This document shows positions 1 to 7,520 of a DNA stretch of 64,000 nt, in pieces. The position numbers were made by a program, and so were the translations under genes. Under the pieces are notes generated by a model. That model was not told where the DNA came from. It searched no databases and was given only the letters and a program-made list of their open reading frames with translations. The stretch comes from Sinorhizobium kostiense (GTDB lineage Bacteria > Pseudomonadota > Alphaproteobacteria > Rhizobiales > Rhizobiaceae), in the NCBI RefSeq assembly GCF_017874595.1, contig NZ_JAGILA010000002.1, forward strand, positions 1,240,001 to 1,304,000, written 5' to 3'. The stretch's first letter is position 1. Each line of letters opens with the position of its first letter.

Positions 1-39
1 GCGGGACGTATCCGCTCGGACCGAAGGAGCGGACGATAG

Positions 40-1137
40 ATGACCGAGAGCCAGGCAAAGACTTTCCTGTTCGAGAAGAACCAGAACCCGCTGGCGGCGA
101 GCGAGCGCGAGGCGCTGCTTGAGAACCCCGGCTTCGGCCGCGTGTTCACCGATCACATGGTGACGATCCGCTATTCCGAGGGGCGCGGCTGGCATGATGG
201 CAGGATCGAAGCCCGCAGGGCTTTCGATCTCGATCCCGCGACCGTGGTGTTCCATTACGCCCAGGAGATCTTCGAGGGCATGAAGGCCTACCGGCTGCGC
301 GACGGCGGAGCGGCACTGTTCCGCCCGGACGCCAATGCCCGCCGGTTCCGCAACTCCGCCCTCAGACTGGCCATGGCTCCTCTGCCCGAGGACATGTTCG
401 TCCAGTCCGTGCGCGAACTGGTCCGCGTCGATCGCGACTGGATCCCGAGCGCCGACGGAGCCGCTCTTTACCTCCGGCCCTTCATGATCTCCACCGAGGT
501 GCTTCTCGGGGTCAAGCCGTCCTCCGATTATATCTATTGCGTGATCGCCTCTTCGGTCGGTTCCTATTTCAAGGGGGGAGCACCGGCGGTGACGCTCTGG
601 GTTTCCGAGAACTACACGCGGGCGGCTCCGGGCGGAACCGGCGAAGCCAAGTGCGGCGGCAATTATGCCGCGAGCCTCGCCGCCCAGGCCGAAGCGACCC
701 GGGAAGGCTGCGAGCAGGTGATCTTCCTCGACGCGGTCGAGCGGCGCTATGTCGAGGAACTCGGCGGCATGAACGTCTTCTTCCTCTTCGACGACGGATC
801 GCTGCAGACGCCGCCGCTCACCGGCACGATCCTGCCCGGCATCACCCGCGATTCGCTGATCACGCTCGCCCGCGACCTCGGGCTCACCGTGCGCGAGGAA
901 CCCTATGCCATCGATCGGTGGGAGGCGGATGCAAAGAGCGGTCGCCTCACCGAAGCCTTCGCCTGCGGTACGGCGGCGGTCGTCACCCCGATTGGCCAAG
1001 TGAAGGGCCGCAAATACAACTTCACCATCGGCAGTGGCGGCGCCGGCCAGGTCACGGGCAAGCTGAAGGCAGCGCTGCTCGACATCCAGAACGGCCGCGC
1101 GCCCGACCCGCACGGCTGGATCGACCGGCTGTTCTGA
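40..1137 (+). CDS. ilvE: Branched-chain-amino-acid aminotransferase
   Basis: PLP-dependent class IV aminotransferase that interconverts leucine, isoleucine and valine with their 2-oxo acids, the last step of branched-chain synthesis in the cytoplasm. The protein is 365 aa, the longer eukaryote-like BCAT form. The segment GGTGEAKCGGNY carries the expected PLP lysine (K204), and EELGGMNVFF and GTILPGITRDS are typical of the family. The ATG at 40 follows an AAGGAGC ribosome binding site about 9 nt upstream. The upstream neighbour is outside the window. No unusual composition. Assignment is firm; substrate range beyond branched-chain acids cannot be read from sequence. Confidence 0.93.
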   Translation: MTESQAKTFLFEKNQNPLAASEREALLENPGFGRVFTDHMVTIRYSEGRGWHDGRIEARRAFDLDPATVVFHYAQEIFEGMKAYRLRDGGAALFRPDANARRFRNSALRLAMAPLPEDMFVQSVRELVRVDRDWIPSADGAALYLRPFMISTEVLLGVKPSSDYIYCVIASSVGSYFKGGAPAVTLWVSENYTRAAPGGTGEAKCGGNYAASLAAQAEATREGCEQVIFLDAVERRYVEELGGMNVFFLFDDGSLQTPPLTGTILPGITRDSLITLARDLGLTVREEPYAIDRWEADAKSGRLTEAFACGTAAVVTPIGQVKGRKYNFTIGSGGAGQVTGKLKAALLDIQNGRAPDPHGWIDRLF

Positions 1138-1188
1138 CGCCCTCGGGCTTGCCGTTTCCCGGCCCGGTGCATAGGGCCAATCTCGCGA

Positions 1189-2133
1189 TCACATCAACAG
1201 ATAGGCCCAGGCGGAAACGCTGACGACGCCGAGCGCCGTCGTCAGCGTGATCGTCGATGAGGCGAGCGCGTGGCCGACATTGAAATGATTGGCGATTAGC
1301 CAGGCATTGACGCCGGTCGGCACGGACGAGGTCAGCACCAGCGCCGCGGTCCAGCTCTCGCTCAGTCCGAGAAGATGGCAGGCGGCGAATACCACCCCCG
1401 GCAGGACCAGGAGCTTCAGGGCGCTGGTAACGGTGGCAAGCCCGGTATTGCCTGCGAGGCCGTATCTGTTGAGCGCCATGCCGATCGAGACCAGCGCGGC
1501 AGGCGCGGCAACACCGGCAAGCTGATCGACAACGATCTTTGCCGGCCCGCCGAGCGGCTGGCCGACAAGATGGAAGAGCGCGCCGAAGGCAAGCCCGATC
1601 ACCAACGGATTGCGGACGAGATTGCGCGCGACCCCAACAAGCAACCTGGCGAGGCCTTGCCCCGGCTTGCCGCTCGTCTTGCGTTCAGCCCGCTCCATGA
1701 ACACGGTCCCGGCGATCATCATCACCGGCAAGTGCACCGAAAGCAGGATCGACAACGCCACGACCCCCTCCTCGCCGACAACCCGGGAAACGAGCGGCAG
1801 GCCGATGAAAACGGTATTGGCGAAGGCGGACGAGACGCCTGCGAGCACGCCCATGCGCGGATCACGGCCGAAGCCGAGGGTGGCGGCGAGATGACCGATG
1901 GTCCAGGTGACGGCCACCCCTGAGAAATAGGCAAGCCAGAGCGGCCAAGGCGAACCTTCCTTGAAATCCGCCTCGGCCAGGGTGCGGAAGAGCAGGACCG
2001 GCACAGCCACGCGAAAGACGAAATCGCCAAGCGCCTCCCCGACGGCCGGCCCCAGATAGCCGAATCGGACGACGAGCCAGCCGGTCAGGATCAGGATGAA
2101 AATCGGAAGCACGTTCAGGAAGACTTCGGACAT
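1189..2133 (-). CDS. AEC-family (auxin efflux carrier-like) transporter
   Basis: Integral membrane protein of 314 aa with about ten hydrophobic segments, beginning MSEVFLNVLPIFILILTGW. The two hydrophobic halves separated by a basic loop (ERAERKTSGKPGQ) match the AEC/malonate-type permease family. Such proteins move small carboxylates or amphipathic organics; the substrate here is unknown. I chose the ATG at 2133 because the open frame extending upstream to 2382 is proline/arginine-rich and unlike the family N-terminus. It converges with ilvE (51 nt apart) and is divergent from the BON gene. Confidence 0.85.
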   Translation of the reverse strand: MSEVFLNVLPIFILILTGWLVVRFGYLGPAVGEALGDFVFRVAVPVLLFRTLAEADFKEGSPWPLWLAYFSGVAVTWTIGHLAATLGFGRDPRMGVLAGVSSAFANTVFIGLPLVSRVVGEEGVVALSILLSVHLPVMMIAGTVFMERAERKTSGKPGQGLARLLVGVARNLVRNPLVIGLAFGALFHLVGQPLGGPAKIVVDQLAGVAAPAALVSIGMALNRYGLAGNTGLATVTSALKLLVLPGVVFAACHLLGLSESWTAALVLTSSVPTGVNAWLIANHFNVGHALASSTITLTTALGVVSVSAWAYLLM

Positions 2134-2375
2134 GGGCAGGCCTTTGGTCCACGACGGTCGGAGATGAATCGACGATCGCGGGCGATTCCAGAAGGGCGAT
2201 TTGGATGGCGGGCGGGGATGAGCGCGCCTTCGTTCATGCAGGTGCGGGTACAGCCATAGCGCCGTTTGATCGACAGAGGCAAGGGCATGCAGCATCACAT
2301 GGATCAGGACGCCGCCGCCGAAACGTGAGCGGAACCTTTCGGTCGACGCAAGCGTTGCGAAGCAAGGACTGGGCC

Positions 2376-2651
2376 ATGGCAACGGAAGATCCGATCTATT
2401 CGCATCGGGACGACGACCCGCATCTGACCGGGGATGCGCTGGCGGAGAAGGTTACGCGCTTCCTTCATTACGCAACCCTCATCGACACGAGCGACATCTC
2501 CGTCATCGCCGCCGGCAACATGGTAATCCTTTTCGGTTCCGTCCCGCGGGAAGCAGATATCGCCTGCGCCGGCGAAGCCGCCGCTTCGGTCATCGGGGTG
2601 GGAAAGGTCGAGAACCGACTCATCGCACGTGGGCAGGCGGGGGAGATTTAG
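2376..2651 (+). CDS. Small BON-domain protein
   Basis: A 91-aa protein starting MATEDPIYSHRDDDP. Residues about 25-88 contain a BON-type fold signature: VTRFLHYATLIDTSDISVIA, then GNMVILFGSVP, then ASVIGVGKVENRL. BON domains bind phospholipid or other hydrophobic ligands. No signal peptide is visible, so this one is probably cytoplasmic. The start at ATG 2376 has an AAGGA element upstream; a longer in-frame extension to 2205 lacks family character. The gene stands alone, divergent from the AEC transporter. Function is unknown beyond the domain. Confidence 0.75.
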   Translation: MATEDPIYSHRDDDPHLTGDALAEKVTRFLHYATLIDTSDISVIAAGNMVILFGSVPREADIACAGEAAASVIGVGKVENRLIARGQAGEI

Positions 2652-2791
2652 CCCCGCGTGCCGGCTATCGAAAAGAGCGTCGCACTGGCTCGGCGTCGAA
2701 ACGTCGAGACCTTGTCGAAGCCGTTCCCTGCCGATCGCTCAGCGGTTGACGCTTGGCACGGAGGGGCTACCTTCCTCAGAGGAGGCTCGCG

Positions 2792-3499
2792 ATGTGCGGA
2801 CGCGTCTATATCAAAAGCAATCTCGACGAGCTGTTGCGCGGCTTCTCCTTTGCCGAGCGGAGCGCAGTCATGGGCATGGCCAACCAGTTGCCGCGCTATA
2901 ACGGCGCGCCCTCCCTCACCTACCCGATCATCATCACCGACGTGATCCGAGACCCGGATGTGTTCGGGCCGACCTTCGTCAGCGCCCGCTGGGGGCTCAT
3001 TCCGCGCTGGATGAAGACACCCGGTCGGCCACCGCCGGTCAATGCACGCTGCGAAGGCATTTCCACGATCGGCCTCTTCAAGCACGCCTATCGCTACCGC
3101 CGCTGCCTCATCCCTATCGACGGCTTTTTCGAGTGGAAGGACATCCATGGCACCGGCAAGCTGAAGCAGCCCTACGCCATTGCCATGAACTCCGGCGAAC
3201 CCTTCGCGCTCGCCGGCATCTGGGATACCTGGCGCGACCCGAAGACGGACGAGGACATCCGCACCTTTTCAGTCATCACCTGCCCGGCGAACGAGATGAT
3301 GGCGAAGATCCACGACCGCATGCCGGTGATCCTCGCACGAGAAGACTACGACCGCTGGCTCTCCTCGGAAACGGACCCTTCAGACCTGATGAAGCCGTAT
3401 CCGGCGGAACTGATGACCATGTGGCCGATCGACCGGAAGGTGGGGTCGCCGAAAAACGATACGGCGGATGTGCTTGATCCCATCGATCCGGTCACGTGA
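2792..3499 (+). CDS. SOS response-associated peptidase (SRAP/YedK/HMCES family)
   Basis: A 235-aa protein starting MCGRVYIK. After removal of Met1, Cys2 is the catalytic residue of the SRAP family, which forms a stable thiazolidine crosslink with abasic sites in single-stranded DNA and thereby protects them. Other family motifs are present: NARCEGIS (conserved Asn, Arg and Glu), [14 protein letters not shown], and [21 protein letters not shown] with the active-site His. The requirement for Cys at position 2 fixes the start at ATG 2792, preceded by GAGGAGG. No SOS box was recognised upstream. The next gene is a tRNA on the other strand. Confidence 0.9.
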   Translation: MCGRVYIKSNLDELLRGFSFAERSAVMGMANQLPRYNGAPSLTYPIIITDVIRDPDVFGPTFVSARWGLIPRWMKTPGRPPPVNARCEGISTIGLFKHAYRYRRCLIPIDGFFEWKDIHGTGKLKQPYAIAMNSGEPFALAGIWDTWRDPKTDEDIRTFSVITCPANEMMAKIHDRMPVILAREDYDRWLSSETDPSDLMKPYPAELMTMWPIDRKVGSPKNDTADVLDPIDPVT

Positions 3500-3554
3500 T
3501 CCGGCCCAGCGGCACCGCGTCAGTCGGACTGAACGTGAGTTCAAAAGGGCAGGA

Positions 3555-3644
3555 TGGCGGACAGAGAGGGATTCGAACCCTCGATACGCTTTCACGTATA
3601 CACGCGTTCCAGGCGTGCGCCTTCAACCACTCGGCCACCTGTCC
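3555..3644 (-). tRNA. tRNA-Ser (anticodon GGA)
   Basis: Reading the minus strand, GGACAGG opens a 7-bp acceptor stem pairing with CTGTCC followed by G and an encoded CCA. The D-arm region GTGGCCGAGTGGTTGAAGGC, the anticodon stem CACGC/GCGTG with loop CTGGAAC (anticodon GGA), a long variable arm and the T-loop GGTTCGAATCC are all visible. The long variable arm and 90-nt length fit a class II serine tRNA. No integrase or att-like duplication is seen next to it. Confidence 0.96.
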
Positions 3645-3906
3645 ATCCGTCTCAGCCGGTGGTCAGTCCGGCTGGTGTGACGCCGGCAAATCCGGCGGAC
3701 GGGCGCGATATATACCGATGATGCCGGCGGGATCAACTGGTTTCTGACAGATTGTTGACAGGACGCGAGATGGCGGAGGAGGTGCTGCCATTGCGCATCT
3801 CCGGCGGCACGCCTATTTCTATGCGCGGGACGCGCAAACTCGTAAGACTGCCCGCCTCGAGGGAGCCAATGGACGAGCGGCGCGAATGCCCAGCAAAGGA
3901 GGACGA

Positions 3907-4224
3907 ATGCGGCTCTTCTTGCGCATTGCAAGCTTTCTCGCGCTTACGGCCGCCGTTTTTGCCGGCACGATCGATTCGATCCAGTCGGTAGCGGCCTCCG
4001 CTCCAGTGATGACCCCGCTTGCCGACGGCATCGAGGTCCTCGGGCCGGATGCAGCAGGTTGGGTGCAGTCGTTGCAGCGCGCGGATGCCGGGCCGGCCTT
4101 CTGGCTCACCGCATTGCACTGGATGTTCAAGCAGCCGGCCTTCGCCGTTTTTCTTGTTATCGCCTTGCTTCTCTGGATGGCGGGCTACAGGAAGAGGCCC
4201 GCCGCCGGGCGCTTTGCCGCCTGA
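3907..4224 (+). CDS. Small membrane protein of unknown function
   Basis: A 105-aa protein, not recognised. It starts MRLFLRIASFLALTAAVFAG, a likely signal anchor or signal peptide. A soluble stretch of about 55 residues follows (VAASAPVMTPLADGIEVLGP...), then a C-terminal membrane segment AFAVFLVIALLLWMAGY and a basic tail RKRPAAGRFAA. The start is set by the strong AAGGAGG site 4-10 nt before ATG 3907. It lies 48 nt upstream of msrA on the same strand and may be co-transcribed with it. No catalytic motif is visible. Confidence 0.7.
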   Translation: MRLFLRIASFLALTAAVFAGTIDSIQSVAASAPVMTPLADGIEVLGPDAAGWVQSLQRADAGPAFWLTALHWMFKQPAFAVFLVIALLLWMAGYRKRPAAGRFAA

Positions 4225-4272
4225 GCCCGTCCCGCTCGATCCTCAATGCCTCCGGCGCGAAAGGAGCCCGAG

Positions 4273-4923
4273 ATGTTTCTGATCGACATGTTCAACAAGA
4301 AGACGATCCTACCGGATGCCGAGACGGCGCTACCCGGTCGCACGCAAGAGATCCCGACGGCCGAGACGCATTTCGTCTCCGGGCGCCCGCTGAAAGGTCC
4401 CTACCCCGACGGCACGAAGAAGGTTCTCTTCGGCATGGGTTGCTTCTGGGGCGCCGAGCGGCTTTTCTGGAAGATGCCCGGCGTTTGCGTAACGGCGGTC
4501 GGCTATTCCGGCGGGCTGACGCCGAACCCGACCTATCAGGAGACGACGACGGGGCTGACTGGCCATGCCGAGGTGGTGCTGGTCGTCTATGATCCCGAAA
4601 AGATCTCGTTTGCCCGCCTGCTCAAGACCTTTTTCGAGGAGCACGACCCGACCCAGGGCATGCGGCAAGGCAACGATGTCGGCACCACCTACCGCTCGAC
4701 GATCTACGTCTATGACGAAGAGCAGCTTGCCGAAGCGAACGCGGCCCGCAACGCCTTTCGCAAGGCGCTGACCGCCTTCAACCATGGACGCGAGATCACG
4801 ACGGAAATCGCAATGGCCGGTCCCTTCTATTTCGCCGAGGACTACCACCAGCAATATCTCGCCAAAAACCCCGACGGCTATTGCGGATTGCGTGGAACCG
4901 GCGTCAGCTGCCCGATCGGTTGA
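4273..4923 (+). CDS. msrA: Peptide methionine (S)-S-oxide reductase
   Basis: MsrA reduces methionine-S-sulfoxide in proteins, repairing oxidative damage, with electrons from thioredoxin. The 216-aa protein has the catalytic motif GMGCFWGAE (Cys57), followed by [13 protein letters not shown] and [12 protein letters not shown], all diagnostic. Cysteines near the C-terminus ([10 protein letters not shown]) can act as resolving residues. I chose ATG 4273 ([10 protein letters not shown]) because AAGGAG lies 6 nt upstream; an upstream in-frame ATG at 4246 has no good site. A strong terminator follows the gene. Confidence 0.94.
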   Translation: MFLIDMFNKKTILPDAETALPGRTQEIPTAETHFVSGRPLKGPYPDGTKKVLFGMGCFWGAERLFWKMPGVCVTAVGYSGGLTPNPTYQETTTGLTGHAEVVLVVYDPEKISFARLLKTFFEEHDPTQGMRQGNDVGTTYRSTIYVYDEEQLAEANAARNAFRKALTAFNHGREITTEIAMAGPFYFAEDYHQQYLAKNPDGYCGLRGTGVSCPIG

Positions 4924-4970
4924 GCGGATTCGGGTTGGGAGGCCCCCGTTTTCTCCCTACAAGCTCTTCG

Positions 4971-5006
4971 CCGCCGGCCCTTTGCACCAGGGCCGGCGGC
5001 TTTTTT
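4971..5006 (+). terminator. Rho-independent terminator after msrA
   Basis: CCGCCGGCCC and GGGCCGGCGG form a 10-bp GC stem around a TTTGCACCA loop, followed directly by C and six T residues. It ends the msrA transcript and isolates the BMP-family gene. Confidence 0.9.
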
Positions 5007-5152
5007 ACCATCCGAAAAATTTTGAGTGTTTTTTTGCTTGAGCCGTGCAAGGATGCGGCCACCCAAGCCTTAAACAGAAGAGGGGCGGGATCCGCGGCAC
5101 GGTTTCGCCCGGAAGACCCGAAAACATTCAATTGCGACGACAGGGCTGAAAG

Positions 5153-6145
5153 ATGAAAAAAACTATTCTCGGTCTCTTTGCTTTTTCGATGATGTCCGCG
5201 ACGGCACTCGCCGCCGACATCAAGCCCGCGATCATCTACGATCTCGGTGGCAAGTTCGACAAGTCCTTCAACGAGGCCGCCTATAACGGCGCCGAAAAGT
5301 TCAAGGCCGAAACCGGTATCGAGTATCGCGAATTCGAGATCGCCAACGATGCCCAACGCGAGCAGGCGCTTCGCCGCTTCGCCAGCGACGGCAACAGCCC
5401 CATCGTCATGGCCGGTTTCAACTGGGCCGCATCGCTCGAGAAGATCGCTCCGGAATATCCGGAGACCAAGTTCGCCATCATCGATATGGTCGTCGAGAAG
5501 CCGAACGTGAAGTCGATCGTCTTCAAGGAGCAGGAAGGCTCCTATCTTGTCGGCGTGCTCGCCGGCCTCGCCTCCAAGACGAAGACCGTCGGCTTCGTCG
5601 GCGGCATGGACATCCCGCTGATTCACAAGTTCGCCTGCGGCTATGTCGGTGGCGCCAAGTCGACCGGCGAGGGCGTAAAGGTGCTCGAAGCCTATACGGG
5701 TACGACCCCGGACGCCTGGAACGATCCGGTCAAGGGCGGTGAAATCGCCAAGTCGCAGATCGACCAGGGCGCGGACGTCGTCTATCACGCGGCCGGCGGC
5801 ACTGGCGTCGGTGTTCTGCAGGCGGCGGCAGATGCCGGCAAGCTCGGCATCGGCGTCGACTCCAACCAGAACATGCTGCAGCCGGGCAAGGTGCTGACCT
5901 CGATGCTGAAGCGCGTCGACGTCGCCGTCTACGACGCCTTCACGACCGCCAAGGACGACAAGTTCGAATTCGGCGTCTCCAATCTCGGCCTCAAGGAAGA
6001 CGGCGTCGGTTACGCCCTCGACGAACATAACAAGGCCGTGATCACGCCGGAAATGCTCGATGCGGTCGAGAAGGTCAAGGCAGAGATCATCGCCGGCAAA
6101 GTCCAGGTGCACGACTACATGACCGACGAGACCTGCCCCTACTGA
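5153..6145 (+). CDS. BMP-family ABC transporter substrate-binding protein
   Basis: A 330-aa periplasmic binding protein of the basic membrane protein/PnrA family, whose characterised members bind purine nucleosides or related ligands. The N-terminus MKKTILGLFAFSMMSATALAAD is a clear signal peptide with cleavage after ALA; no lipobox is seen. Family segments include YDLGGKFDKSFNEAAYNGAE, FAIIDMVVEKPNVKSIVFKEQEGSYLVG and GIGVDSNQNMLQPGKVLTSMLKRVD. No ATPase or permease gene lies beside it, so it must serve a transporter encoded elsewhere or act alone. It is bracketed by terminators and has its own 5' region. Confidence 0.9.
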   Translation: MKKTILGLFAFSMMSATALAADIKPAIIYDLGGKFDKSFNEAAYNGAEKFKAETGIEYREFEIANDAQREQALRRFASDGNSPIVMAGFNWAASLEKIAPEYPETKFAIIDMVVEKPNVKSIVFKEQEGSYLVGVLAGLASKTKTVGFVGGMDIPLIHKFACGYVGGAKSTGEGVKVLEAYTGTTPDAWNDPVKGGEIAKSQIDQGADVVYHAAGGTGVGVLQAAADAGKLGIGVDSNQNMLQPGKVLTSMLKRVDVAVYDAFTTAKDDKFEFGVSNLGLKEDGVGYALDEHNKAVITPEMLDAVEKVKAEIIAGKVQVHDYMTDETCPY

Positions 6146-6166
6146 TCGGGCTGAAGGTCAATCGAA

Positions 6167-6200
6167 GCCGCCGGTTCGAAGACGAGCCGGCGGCTTTTTT
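6167..6200 (+). terminator. Rho-independent terminator after the BMP gene
   Basis: GCCGCCGG and CCGGCGGC pair as an 8-bp stem around a 12-nt loop and are followed by six T residues. Confidence 0.88.
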
Positions 6201-6215
6201 GTGTGGCCTGTGATA

Positions 6216-6268
6216 CCAACTGCAGTGGATTCTGACCGATCTGATCGGACAGAATCCACTGCAGTTGG
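6216..6268. repeat. 53-bp nested palindrome between convergent genes
   Basis: Two perfect 19-bp arms (starting CCAACTGCAGTGGATTCTG at 6216-6234, with its complement at 6250-6268) enclose a second inverted repeat CCGAT-CTG-ATCGG. It lies between the convergent BMP and slyX genes and has no U-tract. A diverged left half occurs at 51078-51108, so this is a dispersed element rather than a local terminator. Confidence 0.85.
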
Positions 6269-6270
6269 CG

Positions 6271-6477
6271 TCAGTAGTGCGGCGGGCGCGTCACCGGGGT
6301 CGCTTCCCGCGTCTGCTCCTCGAGCGACAGGAAGCGCTCCGTCAGCCGATCGAGTTTGGCACGCGTCTGTTCGACCACTTTCCATTGCTCAGCCAGTTGA
6401 TCCGAGAGCTCCTCGATCGTCTTGGCCTGGTGCGCCATCATTTCCTCGAGGCGGGTGATCCGGTCGTCCTCGCTCAT
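6271..6477 (-). CDS. slyX: SlyX family protein
   Basis: A 68-aa coiled-coil protein: MSEDDRITRLEEMMAHQAK, then TIEELSDQLAEQWKVVEQ, LDRLTERFLSLEE, ending in the characteristic proline-rich tail THRPPHY-like sequence VTRPPHY. The heptad pattern covers nearly the whole chain. SlyX proteins are widespread and of unclear function. The start at ATG 6477 has GGAGAA upstream; an in-frame ATG at 6498 would add seven residues. It is downstream of the EI24 gene on the same strand (42 nt gap), suggesting co-transcription. Confidence 0.88.
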   Translation of the reverse strand: MSEDDRITRLEEMMAHQAKTIEELSDQLAEQWKVVEQTRAKLDRLTERFLSLEEQTREATPVTRPPHY

Positions 6478-6519
6478 GCTGTTCTCCAATCTCTTCATAT
6501 CGGCAGCTACCCCTACGCC

Positions 6520-7257
6520 TCAGGCTCGCGCCGGGGCAGCGATACTTTGGGCAAAACCCGGGTCGCGGGCGGAAAGCAGCTTGTGCAAATGCACCATCAT
6601 GCCGGCCGCGAAAAGCGGCGTCAGCAGGTTGAGCAGCGGCACGGCCAGGAAGGCAGCTAGCAGCAGCCCTCCAAGGAATACGGTTGCGCGATGCTTCCTG
6701 CGGAAGAGCCGGGCCTCCTCCGGCCTTCGATGCCGCATGGCGGCGAACTCGAAGAATTCGCGCCCGAGCAGATAACCGTTGACGAGAAAGAAGGCGATGA
6801 GGTTGAGCCCGGGTACGAGCAGGAGGAAGAGCGCGAGAATATTGCCGAGAATGACGACGCCGAGGAATTTCGCCGAACTGACGACCGCCTCGGCAAGCGG
6901 CAACGGCACCCCCGGCGGCTCGCCGGGATAGTCGCGCTTCTCCACGACCTCGGCAACGTCGTCGAGAAAGAAACCGGCGATCATCGCCGTAACCGGTGCG
7001 AGCAGCAGCGCCAGCCCAAGGGCAAGTCCGAGGCTTGCGAAAATACCGAGAACGAAAGTGAACCATCCCGCCCATTCGGGCGTGCCGGGTATCAAGGTGT
7101 CGATCCAGGGCAGCGCAAGCCAGGCGAACAGTTCGCGCAATGCGAACCAGAGCGCGACGAGCGAAAGCAGAGTAAGCCCTATGACCTTCCAGAAAACGGC
7201 ACGCGTCTCGACCGCGAAAAGGTTGGCGAAGGCAAGACGCGCCGCCTCGAGAATCAT
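6520..7257 (-). CDS. EI24 domain / CysZ-like membrane protein
   Basis: A 245-aa integral membrane protein starting MILEAARLAFANLFAVETR. Four main hydrophobic segments are visible (VIGLTLLSLVALWFALREL, GWFTFVLGIFASLGLALGLALLLAPVTAM, FLGVVILGNILALFLLLVPGLNLIAFF and FLGGLLLAAFLAVPLLNLLTPLFAAGMMVHL). The segments GYLLGREFFEFAAMR and DDVAEVVE are typical of the EI24/CysZ family. CysZ proteins in enterobacteria move sulfate, but the wider EI24 family is poorly defined, so no substrate is claimed. The start at 7257 follows AGGGAGA. The next gene downstream is slyX. Confidence 0.82.
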   Translation of the reverse strand: MILEAARLAFANLFAVETRAVFWKVIGLTLLSLVALWFALRELFAWLALPWIDTLIPGTPEWAGWFTFVLGIFASLGLALGLALLLAPVTAMIAGFFLDDVAEVVEKRDYPGEPPGVPLPLAEAVVSSAKFLGVVILGNILALFLLLVPGLNLIAFFLVNGYLLGREFFEFAAMRHRRPEEARLFRRKHRATVFLGGLLLAAFLAVPLLNLLTPLFAAGMMVHLHKLLSARDPGFAQSIAAPARA

Positions 7258-7409
7258 GACCTGTCTCCCTAGAGCACATATGGGCCGCAAGCATGTAGGC
7301 AAAGCGCTCGCCGGCGACAAGTCGGCCGCGATCTCACGCACAATTCTTCCGGCCCTGGCAAAGCTGTCGCATGGCGATATGTTAGGCGCAGGATCGCGCG
7401 GCAAGGGCT

Positions 7410-7509
7410 TACATCGCCGCGCGTCCTTTCAGACGCGCAAAGGTCGCTGTAGCACTTTGAATCGCTGCATGTTTCCTTAAATCGGGTAGGATTTAAAGAA
7501 ACATGCAGC
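7410..7509. repeat. RIME-like intergenic mosaic element, copy 1
   Basis: Two adjacent palindromic modules: CGCCGCGCGTC...GACGCGCAAAGGTCGCTGTAG, then an imperfect hairpin whose arms GCTGCATGTTTC and GAAACATGCAGC (12 bp, exact) flank TTAAATC...GATTTAA. The arrangement matches Rhizobium-specific intergenic mosaic elements as I know them. Related copies are at 37203-37304, 53370-53472 and 59308-59392. The right arm contains an ATG (7503) that should not be taken as a gene start. Confidence 0.85.
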
Positions 7510-7520
7510 AGGGGAAGGAA

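Noticed and set aside
3555..3644. tRNA-Ser as an integration site
   Set aside because: No integrase, no duplicated tRNA 3' end and no change in gene character on either side.
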